Shown here one piece after another: positions 26,166 to 34,694 of a stretch of 64,000 nt of DNA. Location of the stretch: contig NZ_QJOW01000005.1 in NCBI RefSeq assembly GCF_009184545.1, positions 62,001-126,000 of the forward strand. Reading direction: 5' to 3'. The DNA comes from Halosegnis rubeus (GTDB lineage: Archaea; Halobacteriota; Halobacteria; Halobacteriales; Haloarculaceae). The notes under the pieces are model-generated. The model had not been told where the DNA came from. It did not search any database and saw only the letters and a list, made by a program, of their open reading frames with translations. Made by a program: the position numbers and the translations under genes. Numbering within the stretch: the stretch's first letter is position 1; the number at the start of each line of letters is the position of its first letter.

Positions 26166-26603
26166 CTATTTCGAATCTGAGGATTCCGGTTGTTCCTGGG
26201 TAGATTCCTGGGCCCCGTCTTCACTCGTCACCATCGAATCCTGCGCCGTTGATTCAGTGCTATCCGAAGAGGTAATCTCCTCATCGGCTCCCTCCGGTTC
26301 TGGTTTGGACCGCTCCGATTCTTCGGAGAGTGATGTATCTTGGGCGGAGGAGCCCGCGAAATCGAGCGGACGAAGCCAGATGAACCAAACCACAAATACG
26401 GTTGTGCCATAGCCGACGATCCACACGAGGTCAGCAACTGCAGAGAGGTTCGCCTGTTCGAAGGTGTATACCAACAAACCGGGCCCGATGAGCCCAATGA
26501 GCACAACGAGGACGGCAAACTGCGGAGACGAGAGTCCGAACGGGTATCGTTGCTGATCTGCCTCCGTATGGGATGTTGCGTTTCCCTCATTCTCTGCACC
26601 CAT
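26166..26603 (-). CDS. two-helix membrane protein of the metal-efflux operon
   Basis: A 145-residue protein with two helices (FAVLVVLIGLIGPGLLVYTF and LVWIVGYGTTVFVVWFIWL) and a long, acidic, Ser/Glu/Gln-rich C-terminal tail. The tail is likely disordered and cytoplasmic. It begins one base after the ATPase gene ends. No family is recognised. It may help assemble or regulate the ATPase or the CDF exporter. Confidence 0.75.
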   Translation of the reverse strand: MGAENEGNATSHTEADQQRYPFGLSSPQFAVLVVLIGLIGPGLLVYTFEQANLSAVADLVWIVGYGTTVFVVWFIWLRPLDFAGSSAQDTSLSEESERSKPEPEGADEEITSSDSTESTAQDSMVTSEDGAQESTQEQPESSDSK

Positions 26604-26604
26604 C

Positions 26605-29292
26605 TTACCCCTCCGAAGCGCTGGTTTCGGTGTCTGTCTCCGGCGTGATTCGAGAGAGTCGCATCGCGTTCCCGGTGACGGCCGTCGTCATTCCGGCATC
26701 GCCAGCGAGGACGGCGAGCCAGATCGGGACGTATCCGAACGGGACTGCGACTGCCAGCCCGGCTTTGACAGCGAGACTCGACCAGATGTTCTGTCGGATG
26801 ACCCCGTTCGCATCGTGTGCGAGTTCGTAGAGGTACGGGAGCTTTGCGAGGTCATCACCCATCAAGGCGATGTCGGCGGTCTCCAATGCGGTATCAGTCC
26901 CGGCAGCCCCCATCGCCACGCCGACTGTGGCGGTGGCGAGCGCCGGTGCGTCGTTGATGCCGTCACCGACCATCGCAACGCCGTCGTACTCCTCGACGAG
27001 CTCCTCGATCGCCGTCACCTTGTCCTCGGGGAGTAATTCGGCCTGGTACTCGTCGACGCCGACCTGTTCGGCGATCGCGCGGGCAGTCCGCTCATTGTCA
27101 CCCGTCAGCATCACCGTTCGGGAGACGCCGAGTTGCTTGAGTCGCGTCACTGTTCGCTTCGCTTCGGGTCGGATCTCGTCGGCGACTGCGATGACGCCTT
27201 CGAGTTCGTCTTCGGTTCCAACGAGGACAACGGTCTTCCCTTCTGCTTGGAGTTCGGGAACGGTCTCGTCGAGAAGGTCGAGGCAGTTGTTCCGGTCGCA
27301 TATCTGCCGAGCTGTCTGGGTGACGACACCGCCGTCAGTGGTCGCGTGGACGTGTGATAGGTCGAATCCCAGCTCCTCGAACAGCCCCGGCTTGCCAGCG
27401 AAGTGGGGCGTCCCGTCGAGGTCGGCCCGGACGCCCTTGCCGGTGATGCTCTCGAAATCATCGATCTCGCGCTCGGCGACTCCCATGCTGCCGGCCTCAG
27501 CGACGATCGCCTCGCCGATGGGATGTTCGCTCCGTTGTTCGAGCCCGCGGGCACACCGGAGGACGTCTTCCTCCGAATTTTCGTTTAATGGAACGACGTC
27601 AGTGACGGTGAGCTCACCTTTCGTGAGCGTCCCCGTTTTGTCGAAGGCGACGACGTCGACGGCCCCCATCGCTTCGAGGTGGTTGCCGCCCTTGATCAGG
27701 ACGCCGTTCTTCGCGGCGCTCGTAATTCCCGACACGACGGACACGGGTGTCGAGATGACGAACGCACACGGGCAGGCCAGTACCAGTAACGTCAACCCGT
27801 AGACGACGGCCGTGGGCCAGGTCGTGCCGAGAACGTACGGGCTTCCCACCGTCGTCAAAATGGCGAAGGCAACGACGACTGGCGTGTAGTACGTTGAGAA
27901 GCGTTCGACGAATTGCTCGCGCTCGGTCTTGTTCGACTGGGCATCCTCGACCATCTCCACGATTCGCGAGAGCGTGTTATCACCGGCTTCAGAGGTAACC
28001 TCTACCTCAAGATAGCCCTCTTCGTTGATCGTGCCGGCGTATACCTCATCTCCCATCGTCTTGTCGACGGGTACGCTTTCGCCTGTGATGGGTGCCTGAT
28101 TGACGGCGCTTTCACCGTCGACGACGGTTCCGTCCATCGGGATCTTCTCCCCCGGTTTGACGACGACCACGTCGCCGACAGCGACCTCGTCGACAGGAAC
28201 TGTCTCCGTGGTATCGTCCCGTTTGACGGTTGCCTCATCCGGTGAGAGGTCCATCAACTCCCGGAGCGAGTTCCGAGCGCGATCCATCGAGTACCGCTCC
28301 AGCAGCTCGGCGATACTGAACAGGAACGCGAGGGTGGCCGCCTCGAAGTAGAGCGCCTCACCGAAGGCGAGGCTCGCAACGAGTGCTCCGAGGATAGCCA
28401 CCGACATCAGGAAGTCGATATCGAGGTTCAGATTCCGAGCGGAGTAGTAGCCGTTGCGGAAGATCTCCTGACCACCGGACGCGACGGCAACGAGGAACAG
28501 TACGTCGGCGACGAGCAGCTCCGTTCCGAGAAGGCTTGCAAGCTGTACATTCTGCCCGGTCAGGAAGAACTCGAAGAGCAAGCCGAGAGCGACGAATCCA
28601 CCGCTGATCCACGTCTTGAGTGCTCGTGGACTCGTCCAGATGCTCTCGCGTTCCTCAGTCGGGTCCTGCCGTCCTGATTCGTCGCTCGACGTGTCTGTAA
28701 CCTTGTACCCGGCACGTTCGATAGCGCCGATGATATCGGCTTCTCCAGTCCTCGAAGAATCGTACGTGACGACGACGGTTCCGGTCGTCGGCTGGGTTTC
28801 GAATGTTGTAATTCCCTCGACCCTCTCGAGAGCGTTCTCGATTTTGCCAGCACACGACGGGCAATCCATTTCCGGAACCGTGAATTTCGAGGACACTTCG
28901 CCGGTGTCCTCCACGGTGTACCCGGCCTTTTCGACCCGATTAGCAATCGCGGTGGCACTCGTTTGTTCGCCGTCGTATGAAACGGTCAGCGTCCCTTTCG
29001 TCACTTGCGGGTCGACGCTGCGGATTCCGTCCAGTTTTTCGACGCTGTTCTCTACCTTTCCTGCACAGGATGGACAATCCATCTCCGGGACCGCGAATTG
29101 TGCAACGTCCCCTTGGTCTATGGGTGGAGAAACGTCGTCGACGCCCTGTTCTGTGTGTTGGGCGTGTTCGTGATCACTGTGGTCGTGGTCATGCGTGTGA
29201 CTATGCTCGTGGGACCCTTCTTCGTGTTCGTGGGCGCGATCCGGTGGCTCACCACTCCTGTTGTGGGAATCGTCGTCGGGGGAGGTCATCAC
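26605..29292 (-). CDS. zntA: zinc/cadmium/lead P-type ATPase with two HMA domains
   Basis: An 895-residue P1B ATPase. The first 50 residues are His-rich (HEHEEGSHEHSHTHDHDHSDHEH). Two HMA domains follow, each with MDCPSCAGK (C73/C76 and C144/C147). The membrane core carries CPC at 507-509 in ACPCAFVISTP, the form typical of ZntA/CadA pumps for Zn(II), Cd(II) and Pb(II). D551 in DKTGTLTKGE is phosphorylated; GDGINDAPALATA is intact. A 40-residue insertion (about residues 655-695, with two Cys: CDRNNC) lies in the nucleotide-binding domain. It heads a four-gene operon with its own leaderless promoter. Confidence 0.95.
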   Translation of the reverse strand: MMTSPDDDSHNRSGEPPDRAHEHEEGSHEHSHTHDHDHSDHEHAQHTEQGVDDVSPPIDQGDVAQFAVPEMDCPSCAGKVENSVEKLDGIRSVDPQVTKGTLTVSYDGEQTSATAIANRVEKAGYTVEDTGEVSSKFTVPEMDCPSCAGKIENALERVEGITTFETQPTTGTVVVTYDSSRTGEADIIGAIERAGYKVTDTSSDESGRQDPTEERESIWTSPRALKTWISGGFVALGLLFEFFLTGQNVQLASLLGTELLVADVLFLVAVASGGQEIFRNGYYSARNLNLDIDFLMSVAILGALVASLAFGEALYFEAATLAFLFSIAELLERYSMDRARNSLRELMDLSPDEATVKRDDTTETVPVDEVAVGDVVVVKPGEKIPMDGTVVDGESAVNQAPITGESVPVDKTMGDEVYAGTINEEGYLEVEVTSEAGDNTLSRIVEMVEDAQSNKTEREQFVERFSTYYTPVVVAFAILTTVGSPYVLGTTWPTAVVYGLTLLVLACPCAFVISTPVSVVSGITSAAKNGVLIKGGNHLEAMGAVDVVAFDKTGTLTKGELTVTDVVPLNENSEEDVLRCARGLEQRSEHPIGEAIVAEAGSMGVAEREIDDFESITGKGVRADLDGTPHFAGKPGLFEELGFDLSHVHATTDGGVVTQTARQICDRNNCLDLLDETVPELQAEGKTVVLVGTEDELEGVIAVADEIRPEAKRTVTRLKQLGVSRTVMLTGDNERTARAIAEQVGVDEYQAELLPEDKVTAIEELVEEYDGVAMVGDGINDAPALATATVGVAMGAAGTDTALETADIALMGDDLAKLPYLYELAHDANGVIRQNIWSSLAVKAGLAVAVPFGYVPIWLAVLAGDAGMTTAVTGNAMRLSRITPETDTETSASEG

Positions 29293-29315
29293 TCTCCCCT
29301 AGCCACTACACATTT

Positions 29316-29330
29316 ATTAAATCGACTGCT
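29316..29330 (-). promoter_or_regulatory. shared BRE/TATA promoter element, site 1 (zinc ATPase operon)
   Basis: On the + strand ATTAAATCGACTGCT. With the adjacent AT bases (29312-29320) it sits 24-38 bases before the ATPase start, the BRE/TATA position for a leaderless message. Closely similar 15-mers occur at 29381-29395 and 30055-30069 (10 of 15 bases invariant). Confidence 0.55.
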
Positions 29331-29380
29331 ATAAAACACCCATTTTCTGCCAATACCTAATAAATACTTTGCCCTATATT

Positions 29381-29395
29381 ATTAACTCGGCCGTT
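29381..29395 (-). promoter_or_regulatory. shared promoter element, site 2
   Basis: ATTAACTCGGCCGTT on the + strand, 89-103 bases before the ATPase start. It could be a second operator or a second, distal promoter for the efflux operon. No gene begins at the spacing expected from it. Confidence 0.45.
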
Positions 29396-29415
29396 GTCTC
29401 ATCTCAAATGCAGAC

Positions 29416-29604
29416 CTAAGTATGGTTTGCTCGATACTCACCGTGTTTGACCTCGAGGAAGAGCGTAAAGACTCCAAACACGACGAGGCCGACGCTCACC
29501 ATCATGACTGTACTTTTGCTCGTCGGACTCATCATCGTCCCACCAATTATGAGGGTGAGCAGGACCCCGAACGCGATTACCGTTTTCGTGTTATCGAATT
29601 CCAT
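29416..29604 (-). CDS. small two-helix membrane protein, MEFD...KHGE family (copy 2)
   Basis: A 62-residue protein beginning MEFDNTKTVIAFGVLLTLII and ending LEVKHGEYRANHT, a paralog of the product at 16700-16885. Two hydrophobic helices fill the middle. The ATG at 29604 matches the paralog start; an in-frame ATG at 29628 would add eight residues and overlap the gene upstream. It is downstream of, and likely co-transcribed with, the gene at 29625-30029. Confidence 0.75.
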   Translation of the reverse strand: MEFDNTKTVIAFGVLLTLIIGGTMMSPTSKSTVMMVSVGLVVFGVFTLFLEVKHGEYRANHT

Positions 29605-29624
29605 CGATAGTTTGTTACTGAAAC

Positions 29625-30029
29625 TCAATCAGATGTTGTTTCCGACGTCTCTGCTGTCGATACCGTTGCGCGGGTCTTCCTTCGAACGAAGCCTACCCAG
29701 ACAAGTGCACCAACGAGACACAGGATACCAGCGATCGCAATCGATTGACCGCGGATTGTCGTCCCGGTCTGGTTCTGTGTGATCAGCAAGATACCGATGC
29801 CGAAGAGGACGAATCCTTGAACACCTGCTGCTTTCGCTGGTTCAGTAATATACTCCGCCTCTGTGAGAATGCCAGCAACAGATCCGACGAACAACAACAG
29901 TCCCGCAACAGAGACAGGACGAAGGCCGAGAACGACACCGACCTCCGAGAGAGCAAATCCAATAGCGACAAAGAGTGGCCATGGACTCGCTCCCGTGAAG
30001 GTTGAATCCGTGTCTTCGGAATCGCTCAT
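29625..30029 (-). CDS. four-helix membrane protein, resembling haloarchaeal cox-cluster proteins
   Basis: A 134-residue protein with four predicted membrane helices and charged ends: SPWPLFVAIGFALSEVGVVLGL, PVSVAGLLLFVGSVAGI, GVQGFVLFGIGILLI and IAIAGILCLVGALVWVGFV. The start (MSDSEDTDSTFTGASPWPLF) resembles small proteins annotated in haloarchaea as belonging to cytochrome-oxidase clusters, though no oxidase gene is in this window. Its leaderless promoter at 30055-30069 shares a motif with the zinc ATPase promoter. Confidence 0.75.
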   Translation of the reverse strand: MSDSEDTDSTFTGASPWPLFVAIGFALSEVGVVLGLRPVSVAGLLLFVGSVAGILTEAEYITEPAKAAGVQGFVLFGIGILLITQNQTGTTIRGQSIAIAGILCLVGALVWVGFVRRKTRATVSTAETSETTSD

Positions 30030-30054
30030 TATCTCGAGTTGAGCTTCACGATAT

Positions 30055-30069
30055 AATAAATCGGCTGTT
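30055..30069 (-). promoter_or_regulatory. shared BRE/TATA promoter element, site 3
   Basis: AATAAATCGGCTGTT on the + strand, with the AT-rich stretch 30051-30060 centred 26 bases before the start at 30029. This is the same arrangement as at the zinc ATPase gene. Confidence 0.55.
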
Positions 30070-30208
30070 ATTGATACCCCTATAGTTAATAGAAAATGGC
30101 TGTAATTCAGCCGTTAGTTAATATTGGTGCGGTATAACCTCACAGTCTGAAGCTGGTAATACTGCTTAGTCCCGATTCTCCGCGCTATCCCATCTTACGG
30201 TCAAATGG

Positions 30209-30215
30209 TTTTATA
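30209..30215 (+). promoter_or_regulatory. TATA box of the 49-residue gene
   Basis: TTTTATA is centred 28 bases before the ATG at 30240, the spacing of a leaderless haloarchaeal promoter. Confidence 0.55.
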
Positions 30216-30239
30216 GAGACGCTCTGCCTACTCTTTTTT

Positions 30240-30389
30240 ATGTGCATCTACTGCGACGCCTACGAAGAAGAGCGAGAAACGGAGAGTCAGTCTCCAGTCG
30301 AAGACAACCACTCTGAACAAAAGACTACTTCCACGCTGTCAAAGGGAGCGTTTGGACAACTTCGTTCTTCGCTAGCAGATCTGTTGTAA
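30240..30389 (+). CDS. 49-residue protein with an N-terminal CIYC motif
   Basis: A short frame encoding MCIYCDAYEEERETESQSPV, then a Ser/Glu-rich stretch and a hydrophobic end (GAFGQLRSSLADLL). The CxxC at the N-terminus could hold a metal as half of a site in a dimer. A well-spaced TATA box (30209-30215) supports expression. It is below the size usually reported and is easy to miss. It stands ahead of a gene for another CxxC protein at 30511. Confidence 0.5.
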   Translation: MCIYCDAYEEERETESQSPVEDNHSEQKTTSTLSKGAFGQLRSSLADLL

Positions 30390-30510
30390 CCGACCATTCT
30401 GGCCATTGATGACGCCACGTAGGTCGATACGCGAGCGGAGAAGTTCGAACGTCGAACCAGAACGGTTTCAACGCTGACTGGCCTACGGCCGAATAACAGC
30501 TTTCGAGAGT

Positions 30511-30777
30511 ATGTCATACGAAGGCACTACGGTTCCACGGCGTGACTCACCTGCAGGGGAGTGTGATTACTGTGGGCATCCGTTCCCGACGACCGACCGC
30601 CTCGTCCTCCACAAAGGCTTAGAACATCCCCAAGAGCTGGATGACGACGAGGAGGACGCATTCCTCTCTGCCCGAGCAGACGAAGAAGACGAGTTGCGTA
30701 CACTCCGTCTGAAAGCGCTTGGAGCCCTCGTGCTCCTGTACTTCGGTCTTCTATTCATGTATGCTATCTTTGCCTGA
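30511..30777 (+). CDS. zinc-finger protein with C-terminal membrane helix
   Basis: An 88-residue protein with one C2H2-type finger (CDYCGHPFPTTDRLVLHKGLEH, about residues 18-39), an acidic linker (EDAFLSARADEEDELRTLRL) and one C-terminal membrane helix (ALGALVLLYFGLLFMYAIF). The finger would face the cytoplasm. This build recurs in haloarchaea near respiratory and metal genes. Its last 17 bases overlap the start of the next gene, so the two are translationally coupled. Confidence 0.85.
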   Translation: MSYEGTTVPRRDSPAGECDYCGHPFPTTDRLVLHKGLEHPQELDDDEEDAFLSARADEEDELRTLRLKALGALVLLYFGLLFMYAIFA

Positions 30778-32272
30778 CTCAGATACGAACACCGGGGCAA
30801 GCGAAGAGGTACACATAGAGTCAGGTCCAGGGTCGAGGCTTCGTCATTGGGTCGTCTCGAACACGAAGCTCAGACTCTTCGTACAGTTTGTACTCTGGGT
30901 CTCGATACTGACGCTGTTTACCGAAACAGTCGCTGCCGGTAACGGGATGACGCTCTCGAAGCAGCCTCGGGATACCCTTGCCGTTCCCCGATGGCTGTAT
31001 CTTGCCACTGGCGGCGCCACGATCGGCGCCTCTGCCCTACTTGCGAGCTTCGTTACTGATCGAGCCTTTATCCGCTATCTCCACAACTGGTCACTCCCCG
31101 GTCCGACGGTCGACGACTGGTGGACACCGATTCGATGGATCGGACGTAGTTTTGGGATTGTCGTCCTTGGACTGGCAGTGTATCTCGGACTGACCGGACC
31201 GCAGCTCCCGACAGCAAGCTTCACCATTCTCGTCACATTTGTCGTCGTTCGAGCGGGCTTGCCGATGCTTACGTATCTTGGAGGGAACGTTTGGCCAGCA
31301 CTGAACCCCTGGCGAGGGATCGTCTCGCTTCTCCCAGCTGGACACAGAACGTATCCAAGAGAATTAGCCCGATGGCCAGCTGTCGGTGGCCTATTACTCC
31401 TTGTGTGGATTGAGGTGATTTTCCCTGTCAGCACGATTCCGTCAATTCTTTCGCTTGCGATCCTCGGCTACAGTGCCGTCACAATCGCAGGCGCAGTACT
31501 CTTCGGTCCTGACGCGTGGTTCGAGAACGCAGATCCGTTATCCGTCCTGTTCCGATTTTTCGGGGCTGTCGCCCCTGTAAAACGGCGGGACGGGAAGCTC
31601 ACTGTAAAACTGCCCGGTAGCGACCTGACTGACTCAGACTTAATCACGGACACCTCCGATGTTGCGTTCGTCATTGCGCTGATTTGGGAGCTCACGTACA
31701 GCGGCTTCATCACGACGCAGACGGGCGCAGCAACTACCGAGGCACTCGTCAGCCTCTCCAATATTGGAGTGGGAGCCGTACAGATTCGTGCGATCCTCAT
31801 CTACACACTCCTTTTCGTCAGTGGCTACGTCGTTTTCTTCGCCGCGTATTGGTATGCGGGCGTACTCTCTCGGCGACGGACCGGGACATACATCACAGCG
31901 AAACGTATCGCCTTTCGGTTTGCACCCTCGCTATTGGCCATCGCAGCGGGATATCACCTCGCCCACTACACCGGACTGGCTGTATCCCTCAGTCCGGCTC
32001 TAGGCATGGCAATTCTCTCTCCACTGTCGCCCCCAGCGAATCCCCTGACATTGTCTCCACCTGGGTGGTTCGAGGGTTTGAGTATCGCCTACGTGCTCAT
32101 CGGGCATCTCCTCGCTATCTGGGCAGCGCACGCGACCGCCTACGAACTCTTCTCGAGTCGTCTCGTCGCAATCCGGAGCCAGTACCCGTTCATCGGTGTG
32201 ATGATCGGGTACACCGTTATTAGCCTCTGGATTCTCTCACTTCCAGGAGCGACGCCCCCATATCTACCCTGA
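30761..32272 (+). CDS. large polytopic membrane protein (about 12 helices)
   Basis: A 503-residue membrane protein of unknown function. The ATG at 30761 is preferred because the frame before it is occupied by the zinc-finger gene. Conserved-looking loops include GGNVWPALNPWRGIVSLLP, FGPDAWFENADPLSVLFRFF, and YHLAHYTGLAVSLSPALG with two histidines. The number of helices and these Trp/Pro-rich loops suggest a permease or membrane redox protein. It does not show the RExxE motif of Ftr1 iron permeases. Given the P19-like and peroxidase-like neighbours, metal transport is a fair guess. Confidence 0.8.
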   Translation: MLSLPDSDTNTGASEEVHIESGPGSRLRHWVVSNTKLRLFVQFVLWVSILTLFTETVAAGNGMTLSKQPRDTLAVPRWLYLATGGATIGASALLASFVTDRAFIRYLHNWSLPGPTVDDWWTPIRWIGRSFGIVVLGLAVYLGLTGPQLPTASFTILVTFVVVRAGLPMLTYLGGNVWPALNPWRGIVSLLPAGHRTYPRELARWPAVGGLLLLVWIEVIFPVSTIPSILSLAILGYSAVTIAGAVLFGPDAWFENADPLSVLFRFFGAVAPVKRRDGKLTVKLPGSDLTDSDLITDTSDVAFVIALIWELTYSGFITTQTGAATTEALVSLSNIGVGAVQIRAILIYTLLFVSGYVVFFAAYWYAGVLSRRRTGTYITAKRIAFRFAPSLLAIAAGYHLAHYTGLAVSLSPALGMAILSPLSPPANPLTLSPPGWFEGLSIAYVLIGHLLAIWAAHATAYELFSSRLVAIRSQYPFIGVMIGYTVISLWILSLPGATPPYLP

Positions 32273-32332
32273 TTCTGGTGGTTTCGAGAGAACAACGGAT
32301 CGCACACTAAGGTCAGAACTCAACCAGAAAGA

Positions 32333-33403
32333 TCACTCGGCAGTGAACTCAATCGGGTCCATGTCGAGAAACGCGGTTTCGTAGCCGTCGTGGCGCGCCA
32401 GTTGGGGTGGTGTCTCTACAGTGATTCTGACCGTATCGCCAGTCTTGAGTTCATCAATACCCATCCCATAGAAACTCCCGAGGTCAGGATCAAGGGACGC
32501 TTGGAGTGTCCCTTGTGTGATTGTATCCCCTCCACGGTCGAGTGTTGCTGAAAGAGCCATCCTCGGGAGCATCACGCGATTGTAGGGTGTGCGTGGAGAA
32601 ACGATTAGGAAGGGTCCTTCAGTATCACTAAACCGATGGTCACCGTCAACGAGAGCAACCAGCATCGTTGCGTCACCGGATTGCCCTTCGTGGAGTAGTC
32701 GACCGGGAAGCTCGGATTTTGTCGGCACGACCGGTTCAGGAATCATTTCCATATCCATTAGATCGACTGTCCCACGGGTGCCTGCTTTGTCCCCTAACCG
32801 GCGAATCTCCAAATTGTACGTCTCATCCGTATCGAACGTGAACTGCATCGTGGCAGACTGTCCCTCTGTAAATCGCCCGTTGAATGGACTCGTACGAGCT
32901 GTCTGCAACGGGCCAACCTGGAGCGTCACATCGTACTGTCCTTCCCCCGGGAGAGCGATATTGTCGCCGTAGTGGAACCCCATATTCGGCGAGATCATCG
33001 GCCAGAGGTTGGTCGAGGACACTCGACCGTCGCTGTTACTGATTTCGACAGAGACGTCGACCGGGAGGATCGTCTCCGTCTCGGTGTCCCAGACACTCGC
33101 CATCAGATGCACCGAATCATCCGACTGAACGACGACTTTCGTCTTTCGTGAGCCAGTGAGGTTCCAGAAACGGTGCGGGAAGGAGTGCATCAGTGCAAAT
33201 CCGAGACTGCCTGCCGTCGTCGTTCCGTACATTCCCATCCCTTCGATGATTGCCGGATAGTAGACCGCGTCAGGTCGATCCTCCACGATCGGTGGATCAC
33301 GCCATGCAGACTGCGTCTCGAATCCGAGCCGCCCCAGGCAACCAGACAGTACCAGGCCCCCCGAGAGAGCAGTCCCCTGTTTGAGAAACGTTCTCCGATT
33401 CAT
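32333..33403 (-). CDS. P19/Tp34-like metal-binding lipoprotein (copy 1)
   Basis: A 356-residue Tat-type lipoprotein (signal MNRRTFLKQGTALSGGLVLSGC). The first half resembles the P19/Tp34 iron- and copper-binding fold: MGMYG near the start, DDSVHLMASVWD, then LWPMISPNMGFHYGDNIALPG and GQYDVTLQVGP, with Met and His residues as likely copper or iron ligands. The second half is a further beta domain ending in PPQLARHDGYETAF. A paralog of similar length lies 230 bases upstream. In bacteria P19 works with iron permeases. Metal identity is not known. Confidence 0.8.
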   Translation of the reverse strand: MNRRTFLKQGTALSGGLVLSGCLGRLGFETQSAWRDPPIVEDRPDAVYYPAIIEGMGMYGTTTAGSLGFALMHSFPHRFWNLTGSRKTKVVVQSDDSVHLMASVWDTETETILPVDVSVEISNSDGRVSSTNLWPMISPNMGFHYGDNIALPGEGQYDVTLQVGPLQTARTSPFNGRFTEGQSATMQFTFDTDETYNLEIRRLGDKAGTRGTVDLMDMEMIPEPVVPTKSELPGRLLHEGQSGDATMLVALVDGDHRFSDTEGPFLIVSPRTPYNRVMLPRMALSATLDRGGDTITQGTLQASLDPDLGSFYGMGIDELKTGDTVRITVETPPQLARHDGYETAFLDMDPIEFTAE

Positions 33404-33505
33404 GTTCTCCTCTGAGATACTATGTTTGGTAGATTCATTGAGTCGACCTCGCTGTCGTCAACCGGGGGTTTCTGTAACTGCCAGCCTCGGCCATTCTGTG
33501 ACTGT

Positions 33506-33592
33506 CTACGCTAAGCGAACGACGAATCCGGTGAGTACCAGGAGTGAGACAACGCCAAGTAACGTCGCCAGTAGGAGGTGCTTCTCTTCCAT
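33506..33592 (-). CDS. 28-residue single-helix membrane peptide
   Basis: A very short frame, MEEKHLLLATLLGVVSLLVL then TGFVVRLA, which is one membrane helix with an acidic/basic N-terminus. It sits between the two P19-like genes on their strand, 41 bases after the upstream one. Such small membrane peptides often stabilise transporters. There is no good ribosome-binding site, so it is only tentatively a gene. Confidence 0.4.
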   Translation of the reverse strand: MEEKHLLLATLLGVVSLLVLTGFVVRLA

Positions 33593-33632
33593 AGATTTGG
33601 CTTCGGTTGGAATTCTAAAGACACCTTTGGAA

Positions 33633-34694
33633 CTACAACGTCACCTGCACATCTGGCATATCAACGAAGGCTGTCTCGTATCCTTCATGGCGAGCTGTTT
33701 GTGGGGGCGAATCGACCGTGATCGTCAGCTCATCTCCCGTCTGTACATCTGCGACCGTCGCTCCGTAGTGATAGCGGAGCTCTGGATCGATGGTTGCCTG
33801 TAGAATTCCGTCGAACACTGACATCCCGTCACGGTGCAGTGTTCCCGAAAGCGACATCATCGGCAGCATCGTTCGATTGTAGGGTGTGCGCGGAGAAACA
33901 GCGAGATACCTCTGCTCCTCGTCCCCACCGAAACGTGACGCGTCTTCGAGGATCGTAACCACGAACTTCGCGTCCCCACTCGTCCCCGAGCCACGAACGT
34001 CCCCCGGGAGCGCGTCCGGTGTCGGCACTTGCGAACTCGGTAACATCTCCATGTCCATCAGGTCGACAGCACCCTTCGTGCCTTCTCTGTCGTCGGGAAT
34101 GTCCGTATACGAGATCTCGTTGAGCGTCGATTCGCTGAATTCGAACTCGAACGTGAACGAGGCGTTCCCCTGATTCTCGGCCAGCGACCCCGTCCGTCGC
34201 GTCGACGGCCCGCCGATGCTGACCTCGACAGTGTATGTGCCGTCGCCCTGGAGCTGTGCGTTATCGCCGAAGTGAAACCCCATCGGCTGGGAGAGCATCG
34301 GCCACGGTGCGAACTGGTCGACCTGCTCGCCGTCCTGTGTAATCGTGAGCTGTGGATTGATATCGGGTGGGATGATCCCCGTCTGTGTCTCCCAAACGAC
34401 CGGCATCAGGTGAATCGAATCTTCGGATTGAATCTCGACCTTCGTGATCCCATTCGGCTTCATCAGCCAGAACCGGTGCGCATACGAGTACGTGAGCGCA
34501 CAACTGTACCCGCCCTGTTCCTTCATTCCGGGCATTTTCATGCCCTCGTAGTGGGTCGGATAGTAGACTGCGTCCGGGCGGTTCTCGGGGAGCGGTGGTG
34601 CCCGCGCTGACCGCGTCTCAAACAGGCCGGTACACCCCGCGAGCCCCACGAGTGACGTGCCCCCGACCGCCCGAAGCACGTCACGACGATTCAT
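33633..34694 (-). CDS. P19/Tp34-like metal-binding lipoprotein (copy 2)
   Basis: A 353-residue lipoprotein with signal MNRRDVLRAVGGTSLVGLAGC and the same plan as the protein at 32333-33403: EGMKMPGMKEQGGY (Met-rich), SEDSIHLMPVVWE, FAPWPMLSQPMGFHFGDNAQL and GTYTVEVSIGGP. It differs at its N-terminal Met pattern (KMPGM against GMYG), which could mean a different metal or oxidation state. Its start overlaps the end of the DyP-like gene by 14 bases (34681-34694), so the two are coupled. Confidence 0.82.
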   Translation of the reverse strand: MNRRDVLRAVGGTSLVGLAGCTGLFETRSARAPPLPENRPDAVYYPTHYEGMKMPGMKEQGGYSCALTYSYAHRFWLMKPNGITKVEIQSEDSIHLMPVVWETQTGIIPPDINPQLTITQDGEQVDQFAPWPMLSQPMGFHFGDNAQLQGDGTYTVEVSIGGPSTRRTGSLAENQGNASFTFEFEFSESTLNEISYTDIPDDREGTKGAVDLMDMEMLPSSQVPTPDALPGDVRGSGTSGDAKFVVTILEDASRFGGDEEQRYLAVSPRTPYNRTMLPMMSLSGTLHRDGMSVFDGILQATIDPELRYHYGATVADVQTGDELTITVDSPPQTARHEGYETAFVDMPDVQVTL

